This document shows positions 11,540 through 25,378 of a stretch of 64,000 bases of DNA, piece after piece. Positions within the stretch are counted from its first letter, which is position 1; each line of letters starts with the position of its first letter. The DNA is from Azolla caroliniana (taxonomy: Eukaryota > Polypodiophyta), in contig JBHGNT010000017.1 of the NCBI GenBank assembly GCA_043228905.1, positions 4,588,001 through 4,652,000 on the forward strand. The letters run 5' to 3'. Below the pieces are notes generated by a model, which was not told where the DNA came from, made no database searches, and saw nothing but the letters and a program-made list of their open reading frames with translations. A program made the position numbers and the translations under genes.

Positions 11540-14500
11540 TCATGACGATACTGCCGTTGTTTCAGCCTATTAACAAAAGACCATGTTTAGCTGAAGCATA
11601 AAGGTATGAACATATGTTAATAGAAGTGGAAAAACAATTTGACCTTTGCAAGCTGAGTATCTTGTTTGCGTATTTTCCGAGTGGGTGTTCTCATTGTAAC
11701 CAACTCTTCCGCTGCAGTTGGATGGATTCCAACTGTGCTATCAAACTGGGCTTTTGTAAGCTCAGCTTTCACTGCTATTGCAACCCCCTGCAAATAAATA
11801 AAATTAATCAGAAATATATTGCTCTATAAAAACCAAAAATCTGGGTTTATAGAATTACGAGAAACGAACCTGAGCAATCTCTGGAGTCTCGTCTCCACAC
11901 ATGTGAACTCCAACAACTTTATCTGTAGCTACATCAACAATAATTTTCATCAACGTCCTATCTGGAAGGCCTGACAAAGTAGCCTTCATAGGACGAAAAT
12001 TGGCTGTATACACATCAACATCTCCATATTTAGCAATAGCCTGCATTGCCCAATGTAATGATTTATACAAACACAAGCATAATAAACACAACTATCAGCA
12101 TAGATTATATGATTAAATGATATGAAAGATTTACCTGTTCCTCAGTAAGGCCAACCGTTCCAATAGGTGGTTGTGTAAAGACAGCAGATGCAACATTTCT
12201 TTACAAAAAAAATTCAAAGATAAGCATTAGACACATGCAGGAATTCAAATCAAAATATGATTAACAATATGCTTCACCATAACACCTGTAATCAGGCTTT
12301 ACAGCTTGTCCTCCAAAGACAGTCCTAGCAAATGCCCCACCTTCCATTAGCGCAACTGGAGTCAGGTTGATTCGATCAGTTACATCACCTACTGCCCAGA
12401 TTGATTCTACACTTGTCCTTGAGTATTCATCAACCTGCCTTGGTTTCTATCTATTAATGCAAAATACTGGCAATAAAAGCCACAATAAACAGAATACCAT
12501 AATAAACCTACCAATATGGCCCCTTTCTGGTCCAATGCAACCCCTGCTGCTTCCAAACCCAGATTCTGTATCCAATATAATTAACAATATAAGAGCATAG
12601 AATACTAAATCAGACATCATATGAGATTAGAAACCACAAGGTCATAAAATGCAGGAGCATTTAATTCACAAGATATTTTCTTTTCCAAGGCCAGAAGCAT
12701 AGGGCAAGAAAATCAGAACATGTTACAGGAATAACTAAATAAAACAAGGTTACAATTCAGTTCAAACATGGAATTATAACTGCAGTAATATTTACACTTT
12801 CGTCGAACATTTTTTAATGCAGACCAACGCATTTTCAATTTGACAAAGGGAAACAGAATACAGGTTCATATAGAATGTGCATAGCACTTCCTAAGCAAGG
12901 TACAAAGCCCTTCTGTTCCATAATTGTAAGACAAATAGACAATTGACAATGCAGTGCTGTTACCATCAAATTCATTACCTACAAGTATTGGCAAGTTTCA
13001 ATCTGATAAGAACTTTATGTTTGTGCCATTAAAGTTTGATAAAGAAAGGAATCTACCAAAATAATATAGAGGCCTAGGGCAAGCAAATAACCGAGTAAGT
13101 AAATAATTTATATACATTCGTAAGCAAATAATTTATAATTTATATACCTTTGTATTTGCACGGCGCCCAGTTGCAAACATAATATGAGAAAAGGAATGTT
13201 TAGAGCCTTTGTTAGTCTTCAAAGAAAGCTGGCCAGTGCTATCCTTCTCTATAGCAACAGGGCTCTCCTCAAAATGAAAGTTAATTCCTCTCAACGCCAT
13301 CTGATCCGCAATAAAATCCCTAATCTGCAGAAACAATTGACTAAGAACTTCCCAATAGGGATGGAAATAGGGAAAAAAAAGTATGAAAAATATTCACCTC
13401 TTCATCAAACCCTCTTAGGACCTTATTCTGACGAATGAACACATGAACTTCACTTCCTAAGCTATTGAAAATACCAGCAAACTCCAGACTAATATAGCCA
13501 CCTCCAATAATTCCAATTTTTTCAGGTCGAGACGGTAAATCCAGAGCTTCATCAGAGGTGATTGCATACTCCTTGCCAACAATATCAGGAACAAAGGCAC
13601 GCCCTCCAACAGCCACTAAGATATGTTTGGCTGTGTAATGTTTTCCATTGACTTCCACAGTATGATTGTCAACAATCTAAGGAAAAAATATAATACACAT
13701 TTAGTGAATGTGAAAAGCTTCCCGCGAGGTGCCAGGGGCTGCAAGCAAAAAAATTGACCTTGAAAAATGTTCTTCTAAATTCTAAGCCACCCCATTGTGT
13801 CCTAATATCATCGTATAATAAACATGAACTAGAATCAGAAAGGTTACATATGTTAAAGAAAAATAGAGAGCTACGACATGGACCAGATAATCACAGCCAA
13901 TTTAAACCTTTTTAACAGCCAGTTCAATTCTACAGAAATGGCAATAATTGTATCAATACTGTTTTCCCTCCTTACACCCAATTCAGTAATTATAAATTTT
14001 GGGCCTAATAAGTATAGTTTGTATGCTCCATTTTCACTATAAAGTCTTGTAAGTTCAATCTTTTTCATCTTGTCACCTCGTTTGTCTTGTGGATCCAACG
14101 AGAGTAACTTCCACCCTTCATGCATATTTTGTGTTTATATATATAGCACTGGTTGTAACAACTATCAAGTTTTCTTCTCCCGTATAATTCAAAGCACAAC
14201 TAGACAAAATCAATATTTGTCAATGTTTTTCAGTATAGAGAACAGGGTGGATGCAGCCCCACAACACTTTAAGACTAAGCATAACTGCATGTAAATCCTA
14301 GACCAAGGATTTGTTTCACATGCCCTACCATATACACAAGTTTACCAGCTATATAGCCAGTACTTTAAGGATATTTTAGCACACAATACTACTGTTAGAA
14401 AAAAGGATGCAAACAGACAACTGTCAAGTTCCACCTCCTCTCTATGTCCAATAAATAAATAAAAACTTTGGTGAATTCTGGATAGAAGTAAGATCATGGA

Positions 14501-16904
14501 ACAGAATTGACAACAAGCAACATGAAAAAAAATTTGATACAACCTTCCCACGGCCTTCAATGACTGACACACCGGCATTTGTGAGTATATTTTTATATAC
14601 TCCCAACAACCTCCGCAACTCTGCATTCTTTTGAGCGATTAATGTGGTCCAATCATGCTTTGGTTCACTCTCAAAATTCCAACCGAATCCTCTACTTTCC
14701 TCAAATTCATGTGAAAATTTTGAGCCATAAACTAGAAGCTTCTTCGGAACACATCCTCGTAAAACACACCTACCAAAAAAAAGAAAAAATTAATACTCAT
14801 CATTTTACATATTTTACAGATACTAAAAGCCCACAAATTATAACTTACTTATTTCAACATAGTCCTAAAGCCTACATATATCTATCAATCTGAACCATAG
14901 ACAACTTTAATCATCTGATTGTAAGCTTGCTTGATTTTTAGCTTACCTATGTTAGGGAGGCCATTAGAGCATGTTCAATATTACCCCTAGTTTGCAATAA
15001 CAGATCACATAGCATTGTGATGTATGTAAGCATAATTTTGTTAATAGGTAACTTTATTTCAATAAGGTTTCTGGATGCTGGCCTTACCTTTTTCATAAAC
15101 TTACACAAAAAATTTGAGTTTTGTGCATACAGTATAATGTGAGAATGCTATTTCAACATTGCCCACAAATTACCTCTTTTGACCCTATAGGCTATTCTTG
15201 TAAGAAAATTGTGAAATTGAGCATAGCATACCATCACTAGGTGGACGATTTTTTATTTAATATATCTCTAAATTCTAATGCTCATGCTCTGATAGAGCAT
15301 CCTCAGTCTAAAAGTGACCCTAACAGAAACTTCAGTATCTGCTACTTATCAATTCTATATATATCCACTTGTGCGCACTACATGGCACTGTCATGATATT
15401 TGCTTCACAATACATATGTTTCTGCAGTGTTGAGACATTATTGTTGGTAACTGACGGTGGATATTGTCTTGAATACTCTCTACCGGAGAAAGGAACTTAC
15501 TTTTGCCAATTTTCACATATATACCTTTGTGCATGGGCACTTTCATGGCGTGTGTTTCTCACAGAATGTGTCCCAGCATGTGAAAATTGTATTCAGTACC
15601 AGTGATTCACTGTATGAATATCGATGTTTGGGGGGGAAAATCTACCAAATTCCTATAAATTTGTGGTATTTTCGCATAAGTTCTTATTATTTCAAGCGTG
15701 AAAAAGGGAACTTGACTGATTAATAGAGAAGCTTCTCCCTATCTTTGCTAGAGGAGAAAGGATTGAGCATGCACTTTCATGTCGTGTGTGACTCGATGCA
15801 TGTAGATAACTGTGTACCAGCCTTCTACGTATGGATTTTATGTCCTGATGACCAGCTAGCAGATACTTGATTTAGTCAATTTTCACATATATTCTTCTGT
15901 CTATGTACACTTCCACAACGTGTGTCACACATTGCATGAGAGAAGATATTGTAGTCCTTACCAGTGTGTGGGTATTGTCACAAAATGAACTTTTTCTCCA
16001 AATGTTTCATGTAGATAAAGGAGTCTCAGATATCCGAGTATGGCTATTATGTCTCAAATACCAGCTAGAGAAGACTTGCTTCAGCTGATTTTCACATACA
16101 TTCTTCTATGCACAAACACTTTTACTATAGTTGTTACTCATTGCATGTAAAGAGATATTGTAGTCATTACGGGTGTCTGAGAAATGTCACTAAATGATTT
16201 TTTATTAGATGTCCACATATTTTGGTCTGTGCCAATGTATTTTCATCACAAGTGGGACATGTGGCACCATAAGATCTTAGTGTAGAACGTAAGATAACAT
16301 GTTTGGAGGAAAAATGGAAACTTAAGCCACATTTCTACATATGTTCTTCAGTGCCAAAATATACTTTCATGATGATTGATAGAAGTAAAATAAAACATTT
16401 AGACGAAAATGGGAAGTTACGGTGTATATTCTCCAGTGCAAAAATATAAATTATGGCAATGTGTAGATATCATTACAGTTAAGAGGAAGAACATGCAACT
16501 TACGTGCCACCAAGGCCCCCTGCAGAATCTGATGAAATTGTTGCAAAAGGAAGCTCGATCAAGGCAACTTTGGCACCGAAATTAGCGGCGAAGCGGGAAG
16601 CTCTGACACCACCACTCCCACCACCGATAGTTATGAGTTCGAAATCGAAGTCTTCTTTCAAAGAAGTAGTACCGTTATCGAGCTCTTCGGATGAGACGGA
16701 TGCTCGCGGGCATGAGAGGCGGCGTGCAGCGCTGAGAAACGGAGAAGAAACAGAGGAGGAGGAGGAGGAGGAAAGGAGGAGGAGGAGGGGAGAAGAGCGA
16801 GGGAACGAAGAGAAGAAGGAAGGAGAGTGGCGATGGCGATGAGGGAGAGCTGCAGATGAAGAAGCTATGGCTGCGAAGACGCTGCGTGAAGCGGAGGTCG
16901 CCAT
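11540..16904 (-). CDS. GR: Glutathione reductase, plastid/mitochondrial type
   Basis: NADPH-dependent FAD enzyme that reduces GSSG to GSH in the ascorbate-glutathione cycle. Ten exons: 16504-16904, 14544-14769, 13398-13676, 13148-13324, 12512-12565, 12286-12434, 12135-12198, 11870-12040, 11644-11787 and 11540-11566. They total 1692 nt (563 aa), with every junction GT-AG and in phase. Seen: Ser/Arg-rich, poly-Leu/Ser N-terminus of about 70 residues (organelle transit peptide), FAD site GGGSGG (94-99), redox disulphide CVLRGC (C135/C140), NADPH-binding [11 protein letters not shown] (about 267-277), second FAD-site region [12 protein letters not shown], and the C-terminal GIHPTAAEE with catalytic His529. 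ATG 16904 is chosen because it opens the transit peptide. In-frame upstream ATGs (to 17099) would add an unlikely extension. Complete, no damage seen. Confidence 0.97.
15480..16290. repeat. Degenerate repeat, period about 208 bp, in GR intron 1
   Basis: The phrase 'accagctag...gatacttg..tcag/tcaattttcacatat(a)cattctt' occurs near 15850-15890 and again near 16058-16100. A weaker earlier copy lies around 15495-15540 (caattttcacatatatacct, then gcatgggcactttcatggcg). A cattgcatg...agatattgtag phrase follows each of the two later copies. This accounts for the plus-strand open frames in the intron, which are not genes. Confidence 0.65.
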
Positions 16905-18748
16905 GGCCACGATGACGATGATGATCCGAAGCGAAGGAACGAAAGAAATGGACTGAAAATGGGCCAAAACGAAGATACGAAGAAAATACACAATAGTATG
17001 AACCATACGTACCATACGTGCACTCGCATTCGAGAATGTTTCAGTCATTCGAGTATGGTAAACATCCTCGAAGTATGTATTGTAAATACTAAATACCATA
17101 CTTTTGTATTCATTATTTATTATAAGGTAAATTTTTTTACGTGCTATGCATAAAAATAAAAATAAAAGGTAACAAAGTTAAGGTAAAAAGTGTAAATATA
17201 TATATGTTTTGATAAGACACGCATTCGTTGCATGCGTATGAAAACGAATGTTTTCCAATGCATTCAAGTATATTATGTACTATGCAAATAGTAAATACAT
17301 AATGAAGTAAATAAAGTGTCCGACCAACAAACAAAACACACACACACAATACAAATACAAATACGATGCAATGCAATACAAATACAAATACAATTTATAT
17401 GAGCGAAATGAGAACAAAGCAAATGCCGCATGTGCCTCCCATCTCAGCAAAAAAGACACTTTGGCCGGCTAATCGCAATATTTATGTTGGAAGGTAACAC
17501 CCACCTCAATTGATCCTCGTACAAGAAGTTATGTTGGACACGAGGAGCATGATTACGTGTATTTCCTTTTTGGTTCTATGTACATGTTGATGATATTTGA
17601 TGAGTAAGTTGTCTCGGGAGCATAGTAATTAATTATTCATTGTAGTCACATTGTTTGAATGATTGAAACATGTAGCCAAACAATATTTTGTGCAAAAATG
17701 TTGTTACCAAATAAGTTGAGCATGTTGGCCCTATTAAGATGATGAAACTATTGTTTATAATGATAATACATCCAATGATATTTTTGAATGATACCTTGTT
17801 GATCAAATTTATCAATACTACTCTAAATTTTGTTACCAACATTGTTACAATTTTAACTTTCTAGGTCCCACATCATATATGAATCTTAGGTAATCAAAAT
17901 CAATACACACATATATGTAATGTATCCTCAATATTTCTATCTATCTATATATGTTATTGATGTCTAAGTGTATAATATGATAGAACAATATATTATTCAA
18001 ATCACTCAAGATCATCCAATATTCATTGTTGTTAACATGGACATGCTTATGACAACATTAAAGAAATTCTAGAATTAATAACGATGCACGAAAGCATAGT
18101 TTATCATGACGTGATTACATAAAAAAGGATATCATTGTCATATTACAACAAATGATTTGCAATGCTTCTTATAATATAACATGCCGAGACACGTCATCCA
18201 ACATATGAAATCTACATCGAGGTTATTACATGTACAATGCTCAACCATGTCAAGTTCACTTACAATAAATTCACTTTTATATTTTAAAAACAATGACATC
18301 TTTTTTTGCGAGTTCTTCATTACTTTCTTTTACTGAACTTGATAGGAGTAATAATGCAAAAATTATAGTTGCCCCTGAAATAAGGTCCTCAGTTTAGACC
18401 TTTTTTGGTTTGAGGTCCAATGCGCATGCGTGACCAATGTAAAATGGGCTCATCGAACTCATTGTCGCGAAGTTTCGCGCACGTGTGTTACTTGGGCGGG
18501 ACCGCGGGGGTCTTGGACTAGGGAGTACTCAAGGGATAGAGGAGACCCGAGGTTTGCTTTACGACAATACTACTTCCCGACCCCTTCCCAAGCAAGGTCT
18601 CGTTGCCCTTTGTTTTGTGAGGCCGGTGGCTCTCGTTGATCACGACTTGTCGACCTTCCGAGGTCACCGCACGAGCCAAGTGACCAAACAGGTACAAACA
18701 AGATGAGCACGCAACTTGAACGCACAAGGGGACGATAACACAAACACG

Positions 18749-19055
18749 AATGTCCGTACGTCTTTATGAGGAGAGGTGCACGGGCACACCCGAACGCTCC
18801 CTCGCCTCAAGACGTCGAACGTACGAGGAAGACACAAAACACATGCACAAAATGCTCGTACGCCTTTATGAGGAGGAGAGGTGCATGGGCAAGCCCGAAC
18901 GGTCCCCTCATCACAAGATGGTCGAACGTACAAGAAAGACACCAACACACGCACAAAATGCTTGTACGCCTTTATGAGGAGGAGAGGTGCATGGGCAAGC
19001 CCGAACGGTCCCCTCGTCACAAGACAGCCGAATGTACAAGGAAGACACGAATAAA
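18749..19055. repeat. Three-copy tandem repeat, unit 102-106 bp, in a GC-rich block
   Basis: Units begin at 18749, 18851 and 18957. Each carries gtacg(c/t)ctttatgagga, gaggtgca(c/t)gggca, cccgaacg(g/c)tccc and gtcgaacgtac-type blocks. Copies 2 and 3 are much closer to each other than to copy 1, indicating stepwise duplication. The block stands out from the AT-rich flanks by base composition. Confidence 0.8.
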
Positions 19056-19911
19056 GAAAGGAGAGAAAGAAACACGAATGATATCGACCAAAAAAGATAA
19101 ATACGTGTTCGATTCCAACGCGAGAGGACCCTTTATAAAATAGGGTTTTGTTTACAATGACAACTTATAGTTAACCACAAGGTCAATCAAAACATAAATA
19201 TTAAATGCCCTTAGAGACAAAGCAAATTCGAACACGGCGAAGACGAACACACGAGCACCACCAAAATGCCAATCCCAACGAACCACGGACACCCGAACGG
19301 TGAGCACACGGGCTCGCAACGACGAATGGGGCGGAGCAACGTCGAACCAATGAAGCTTGGGCTCACGAGCACTTCGAGTGCTGACGCGAAGAAGACGAGC
19401 ACGTGGCGATGGAGGGATGAAGGGGTATGAGATGAAGAGAAGTGGTGAATAAGGAGATGAAGAGCTTCGAAGGAAAATTGGCGATAGTCTCCTCCTCCTA
19501 AAACGTCCTCCTAAAAGAGCCCCCTCGACCTCCTTTTATAGGAAAAAAAGAAGGGGAGGGGTCGCCAAATTTGTTTTCAATGAAAATGGAATAAAATTCC
19601 TTAAATCACACTGCACTATAAGACTAGATTTCAACCGTGCACCTCTAGCTAATAATCAATGTGACTATCCACTAGCCCACTAACTCTCTCTTATATAATA
19701 TATAATTCTATCTCTATAAATTTATAGCTTGTCTCCCCTCTACCTTTTATCTCTCCTCTCTCTTACATTTTACACGAGCTTCTATACCTCCTTTTCACCC
19801 TTTCTTTTCCTTTTTATTTTGCATATGCACAATTAATCGTTTTTGTGTGCACACACATTGCACATGCACATTTTTTACCCCCCCTTTCGCCGGTTTTTCC
19901 CACTTTCGAGC

Positions 19912-20500
19912 ATGCCACATCACGACATCGTATGCAGGAACTCAAACACCACAATATAATTATTTGTGGGCTTTAGAGCCTCAATGAGGCCATATTGATC
20001 AAGAAAAACACAACGAATGCCATTGTATATTACCCAAACACGAGAGCAATATTCCACACACTCACTTTCCCATAACTTGTAGAAAAGGTTGGTCATTCCC
20101 GTGTAGTTGATGGGTGAATCAATGGCAAATATAGTCGGCTATGGGTGTCACCCGCATTGTGGATTAAGAGACGATGATGGCAATTTAATCGCAACCAACG
20201 TAAATATAGGTTCATCCAACACATATGCATGCACTCAAATGACATGATGATAATCACTTGTTGGCTCTAGGGCCTAGGTGAGGCCAGATTGATCGGGAAA
20301 AACTTGATGAATGCCACCGTATATTACCCAAACACGGGAGCAATATATCCACACATTTGCTTTCCCTTAACTAGCGAAAAAAAAAACTGGTCGTCCCTGT
20401 GTAGTTGATCAATGAATCAACGGCAAATACAATCGGATGTGGGCAGCACAACACCCGCACCCTAAAGTGGGTTAAAGAGACGATGATGGCAATTTAATCG
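19912..20500. repeat. Direct duplication of about 280 bp
   Basis: Copy 1 (about 19912-20191) and copy 2 (about 20213-20500) share blocks in the same order: gggctttagagcc/ggctctagggcc, gaatgcca(t/c)(t/c)gtatattaccc, aaacacg(a/g)gagcaatat, gtgtagttgat, and gacgatgatggcaatttaat at the end. Small indels separate them. Confidence 0.8.
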
Positions 20501-20753
20501 ACATAGAACCAACGCTTTCTTCAAGCTCACGTAGCGAGAGATGAGCGAAGAAGCCCTATGCTCAAATGTGAAACCTGATTAGTAAATAATTTAAATTTAA
20601 AAACTAGTTAATCAATCAGCTAATTAAACTCAAATTAAAACTTTAAATACATAAATAAGGACCAGAATCTGAGTGAATGCATGCGGGCGACAACCCTAAT
20701 CTAAGTAGGAACTCAGTGAAGAATTCTGAAGACTGGTGGTGAATCAGAGGACG

Positions 20754-20889
20754 ATGGTCGATGGAGAAGATGATGAGGAATTTTACCCACCCGAATCCTT
20801 CTTCGTAGACGACAGGTATGAGGCAGAGAGAAACAAGCCATACACAGAGGAACAGAGCATCGATTTGGATGTATCTACCTGTCTATATA

Positions 20890-20954
<65 letters not shown>

Positions 20955-23900
20955 GTGTGTCTTTTTTCAGCTATGCATTGAAGAGCTTCACCTATGGCTC
21001 CAAAACTATCGAGGTGTACTGTCTCCAATCTTCTTCAAGTAAGGCAAATTTATTTTCGTTAGGAATTCTGCTCTTGATTAATGGATTTGTTATCTTCAAC
21101 TTATGGTAGAGCTATTGAATTCCTAGATAGAGGTGTTTCATTTGTTGCATGAATTGTTATAGTATAATTCATTTTTTACACTGTGTGGACAACTGCCCCA
21201 CCAAATACAAGAAATAAGCATTATGTCGAAATGACATGGCTCACCGAATAGATTCCGAGTTACTATAACATAGCTTTAAGGCAGTTGGAAATATCAGCTT
21301 TACTAATACATATTACAACCTATGGATATATTCAAAGTTTGTTATATTCTAGCTAACAATGAAAAATCAATCTACAAAGTTTGCATTGCAGTGCTGATTT
21401 CACATTGTTGAGGATATTTTGCTTTATTGTTTCTTCGTAAGGTGCGCATATCTGATGTTTCATTTAATTGTGATGTAAACAGCTGATTATGATCTCACTG
21501 GCCAGATGATATGGCCTGGTGCAGAACACTTAAATCAATTCTTATCTCAAAGTTCTGATTTGTTCAAAGGATGTTCAGTACTAGAACTTGGTTCAGGAGT
21601 TGGTAAACTAATCTTGTATTCATGGCAATTAGATAAAACAAATGAGCCATAGATGATGAAAATCTGAACTTCTTGTTGAATTATAGGATTGACAGGTATT
21701 CTCTGTGGCCTATACTGTCAGAAAATTGTTATGACAGATCACAATGATAAAGTGCTTGAGGTGAGCTGATAGTAAAATTAGATTCTTCTACAAAAATAGT
21801 GTTTTTTGATTGAATTGTAAGAGAAGTTCATTCAATGAAGGCTAAACTATTTCCAGAAAAGAAAACAATTAAAATAACTCGTTTTTGGATAGTTATTTCA
21901 CAGTAAGAGCTGGTTGGAAATATTTATGAAAGCTTGTTATTAGTCACAATTCTGGTAAATCAATAGAACTGATTTGGGTGATGGTCTGTATTATTCTATG
22001 GAGTACATCTAAGGCTATCTTTTCACACACCAGAGTATTACCAATGGACGAGAATGTCGTAAGGCTCACCTAATAATTAATGGAAGCTCATATACAATCT
22101 AAATGGTAAGCAAGTTAAAACTGCAACTTTAACCAGCAATGTGAAATTAATATAGTTTGTTATCTGATGGAGGATGTGAGTCCAGATATGAACAGGTTGA
22201 AATCTGTATATCCCCTGCCTGTGAGAAAATATGCAAAGACACAAGTCAAGAACGGATTGGATGCATAATCACTTAGTGGAGTGTAATTGTATGGTAATGC
22301 TCGATACATAAAGTTATGAATTCGTAGCATCTTAATATACACTCAGAGCTCGTGTAGTGTGATTATAAATATTCACCGAAGACATTCAGTTAAGTTATTC
22401 GAGCACAAAGTTCTGTGAGAAAGGAATAAAGTAACACGATGATTTGAGTGAGGATGTAGCAGTGTTGTTGTTGGGATAATTTGATATTAGAGTGGGGGTG
22501 ATGTAGGAGCTGAGGTGGTCTGTTCTATTTCATTTCATTGCACTTTGGTTTTTCCTGGATGAAGGTTCACATGCTGATTGAATCATCTTTATCACTGTCC
22601 TCTCATTAATAATATTGCATTTCAAATCTTGAAATTTATATTTCCAATAGATTCTGCTCAATAACATGTTTGATTCCATTCCAATAGTTCTCATTAACCC
22701 TCCCTTTCCCTTCTACACCATTTGAAGTTCCTGGTCCTATGTGACTATGAATTATACCGACATGACAAACAATCCCTTTTATTCAACTGTCATATATAAG
22801 AACATTAAACTCTACAAATGTAATCTTGGGTAATAGAAAAATGCTTGGTTATGCAGTTTCCATGCTTGTGTAAGTGGATATGATCTAATTCATGTGAGAA
22901 TTATGATAAAATGTGCCGTTTTCAATATTTGATTTTTCATAATGCGTAATGTTCTGCATATGAAGTTGATTACTCTGTTACTTTGCAGGTATTGCAACGA
23001 AATATCAACCTGCAGCAAACATCTAGTGGGGGTTCTTTTCCTGGAAGTAAGGATTTTAGACATCCTGTAAGTAAGGATCTGCCATTGGACTTCTGAATTA
23101 GAGATTCTTAATGGAAATGGATTGAATTATAAATCAAGAGATTCTTGATTGAGAAATTAAATTGGTGGAAATTTGGGATAAATCTAGAGTTTGAACTTGT
23201 CACATGTCAGTAGTTGGGTTGAGTTTTTGCATTTGAATTTTAAAACTGCTTATGAAATTAAAAAGGGCAATGTTTGATGTTATTTTCAGGCAACAAGAAA
23301 GTGAAGAGTGGAACTAAAAAACAATTTCATCTGTTTGTTAAGGGTATATTTTTGCTGCAGGGAATCATTGTTGTCTCGTTTTCGAGCTTGAGTATCTATA
23401 GCATAGAACTATGCAAGCTACATGAAGATGGATGAGGATTGAGGATAATAATATGAACGGTGTAAGTGTAGGGGTGTGAGGGCCTTGAAAATTGGAGGGA
23501 GCAAATACAGGTGCAACAATCACATGAACGTGCTCTAATTTGTAAAATTCATTGAACCAGGAGAAAATGGTTACATAAGTTCACTTAATCTGTGAGAAGG
23601 GCTAACACACATGAGAAAATCGATGCATATAAATACTACAATATCTATTTAGAGTAATGGTGGCAATCAAACCCAAAATGAAGCCCCAAAACTGGCGGAA
23701 AACCAAAATCAGAGAACGTTAAGCAGCAAAATGAGCCACTCAATTAGGGCTTTTTAACAAGAGTGAAGAAGGGAAGGTGATGAGAAAATCAGATGATACA
23801 TCAGGTGAAGGAAACCATAGTGATGTTTCGTAGAATAAATGAAGAAAAAGTATGATGGGCTGATGAAAATCAGATGGGGATATTGATGATGGTGTTCTGT

Positions 23901-25378
23901 AAACTGTGGAGGTATGAAACATAGGTGCCACCCGATATGGAAACAAAAATGGTAGATTCAGGGGATAAAGTTCCCAAAAGCCAGAAACTGAACAGAAATA
24001 TTGAACCTTATGTTGGAGTGTTGAGTTACGTATTCATGATGGATAGCGCAATACCTAGACAGAAAACACTATATATTCATACCATTAAATTTTGGAGAGA
24101 GGAAAACCAGCATAGTGCTTCTTTTGTATCTAAGAATGAGGTACACTTTAATGGTGTAGGCTTTACAAAGTGAAGATAAATACTTTTACTTAAAGCTTCA
24201 TATAATGGGTTATTAGGGATCATAACTTATATGCTATGAGAAATATCCCACAAATGGGACTATCATCATGAGCCACACGTGCCTCCTCTTGATGATGTCA
24301 ATGAAGGATCACAACATATGAACGTCAGATGTACATGAGAATCTTTAAGAACAAGAAAAGGAATTATCTTACAAGTTTTCCATGACATCAAGAGCAAAAT
24401 ACAACAAGACTTCTCTTTTAGTGTATGATTTGAAAGCGTTGAAGGCACCATACTTGGAAAAAATAGCGTTGACAACTCCATGTAACATTGCCTTGCAAAC
24501 TTTGGGTTTACCTTCTCATATTTGAAACTGTCGTTTTAGTTGCAAAATTTGGCCGAGCTTTGAAGCCTATAAAAATTGATGGAGCCAATGAAGAAATTGA
24601 GCTGTTTCCAAGAATAATGATATCTTCTTATAGAGATATTAGTGTACCATGGGCCTCTGAATAATATCCTATTTGTGTGTGTGGTATAGATTTTCCGTAA
24701 GGCCATTCCAAATATGTATTGTAATTGGGGTTTTACAACTTTATTTATTCTTGTAGGTTACCTCACTAGTAATGTCAAGTCTTTCTGAATGCAGTTATGA
24801 CTTGTGAAAAGCTTGAGTGGGGCAATAAAGAACATCTACAGCATATTCTAGAAAAACATCCTGAAGGGTTTGATATAATTCTTGGAGCTGACATATGTAA
24901 GAATTAAATCAGTTTTATGTTTCTATATGCTAATAACGGTAATAAAAAAATTATACTATGACTTGTTTTCTTTACTGGTTAGGCTACCAACAAGGCAGTC
25001 TAAGTTTCTTATTCGAGACCATTGAGTTTTTGTTCACTCACAAGCGCAATGCCAACAGCAAGTTCATCCTTTCATATATATCACGTGCGAGAAGGTACAC
25101 ATTAGTTTGTATTTTCTAGGCTTTTAAAATTGTAGTGCATATTCGTGCTCGATGTGTATCCTTGAAAGGGCTGCACTCGTTTTGTACTGAATGGAAGTAA
25201 ATAAATTGAAGAGTGATATGTTATCTCCTGAAATGCTTCATTTGGTGCTGACAGCATAGATGATGCTTTGTGGAGAGAAGTGAAGAACCATGAGCTTCAG
25301 ATGGCCGAGATTAAAGGAACCCGAACACAGATACATGGCATTTATGATGGTGTTCTCTATGATGTGAGACCATTGTAG
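20754..25378 (+). CDS. METTL21-like SAM-dependent methyltransferase (Methyltransf_16 family)
   Basis: Eight exons: 20754-20815, 20971-21038, 21483-21602, 21687-21760, 22989-23046, 24795-24896, 24983-25094 and 25255-25378. They give 720 nt (239 aa), all junctions GT-AG and phase-consistent. Seen: an acidic N-terminus MVDGEDDEEFYPPESFFVDD; the family phrase GQMIWPGAEHL (50-60); SAM motif I VLELGSGVGLTG (76-87); the acidic MTDHND turn; FDIILGADICYQ (post-motif II); and a C-terminal strand ending GVLYDVRPL. The family methylates lysines or other residues of cytosolic proteins; the substrate cannot be read from sequence. Exon 1 could read through its donor into a GA microsatellite, but only the splice at 20815/20971 restores the YALKSFTYGSKTIEV strand. 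Exon 5 has two nearby donors (after 23046 and after 23068); only the first keeps the frame. Confidence 0.88.
20893..20951 (+). repeat. (GA)n microsatellite in methyltransferase intron 1
   Basis: An uninterrupted GA run of nearly 60 bases sits about 20 bases before the exon 2 acceptor region (acceptor at 20970). Read as protein it gives a run of RERE, which is an artefact and not part of the gene. Confidence 0.95.

Larger units (their letters stand above)
17100..20700. other. Intergenic repeat-rich stretch between divergent GR and methyltransferase genes
   Basis: From 17100 to 18360 the DNA is very AT-rich with no recognisable gene. From about 18420 to 19560 it becomes clearly more GC-rich, rich in CGA/ACG, and contains a three-copy repeat and TATA-like motifs. 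From 19912 there is a 300-bp duplication. I find no reverse transcriptase, integrase or gag motif here. The GC-rich block may be a solo LTR or other non-coding retroelement piece, but I could not find matching ends. Confidence 0.5.

Noticed and set aside
16504-16842. Plus-strand 112-codon frame over GR exon 1
   Set aside because: Shadow of the GC-rich, Ser/Leu-rich transit-peptide exon on the opposite strand.
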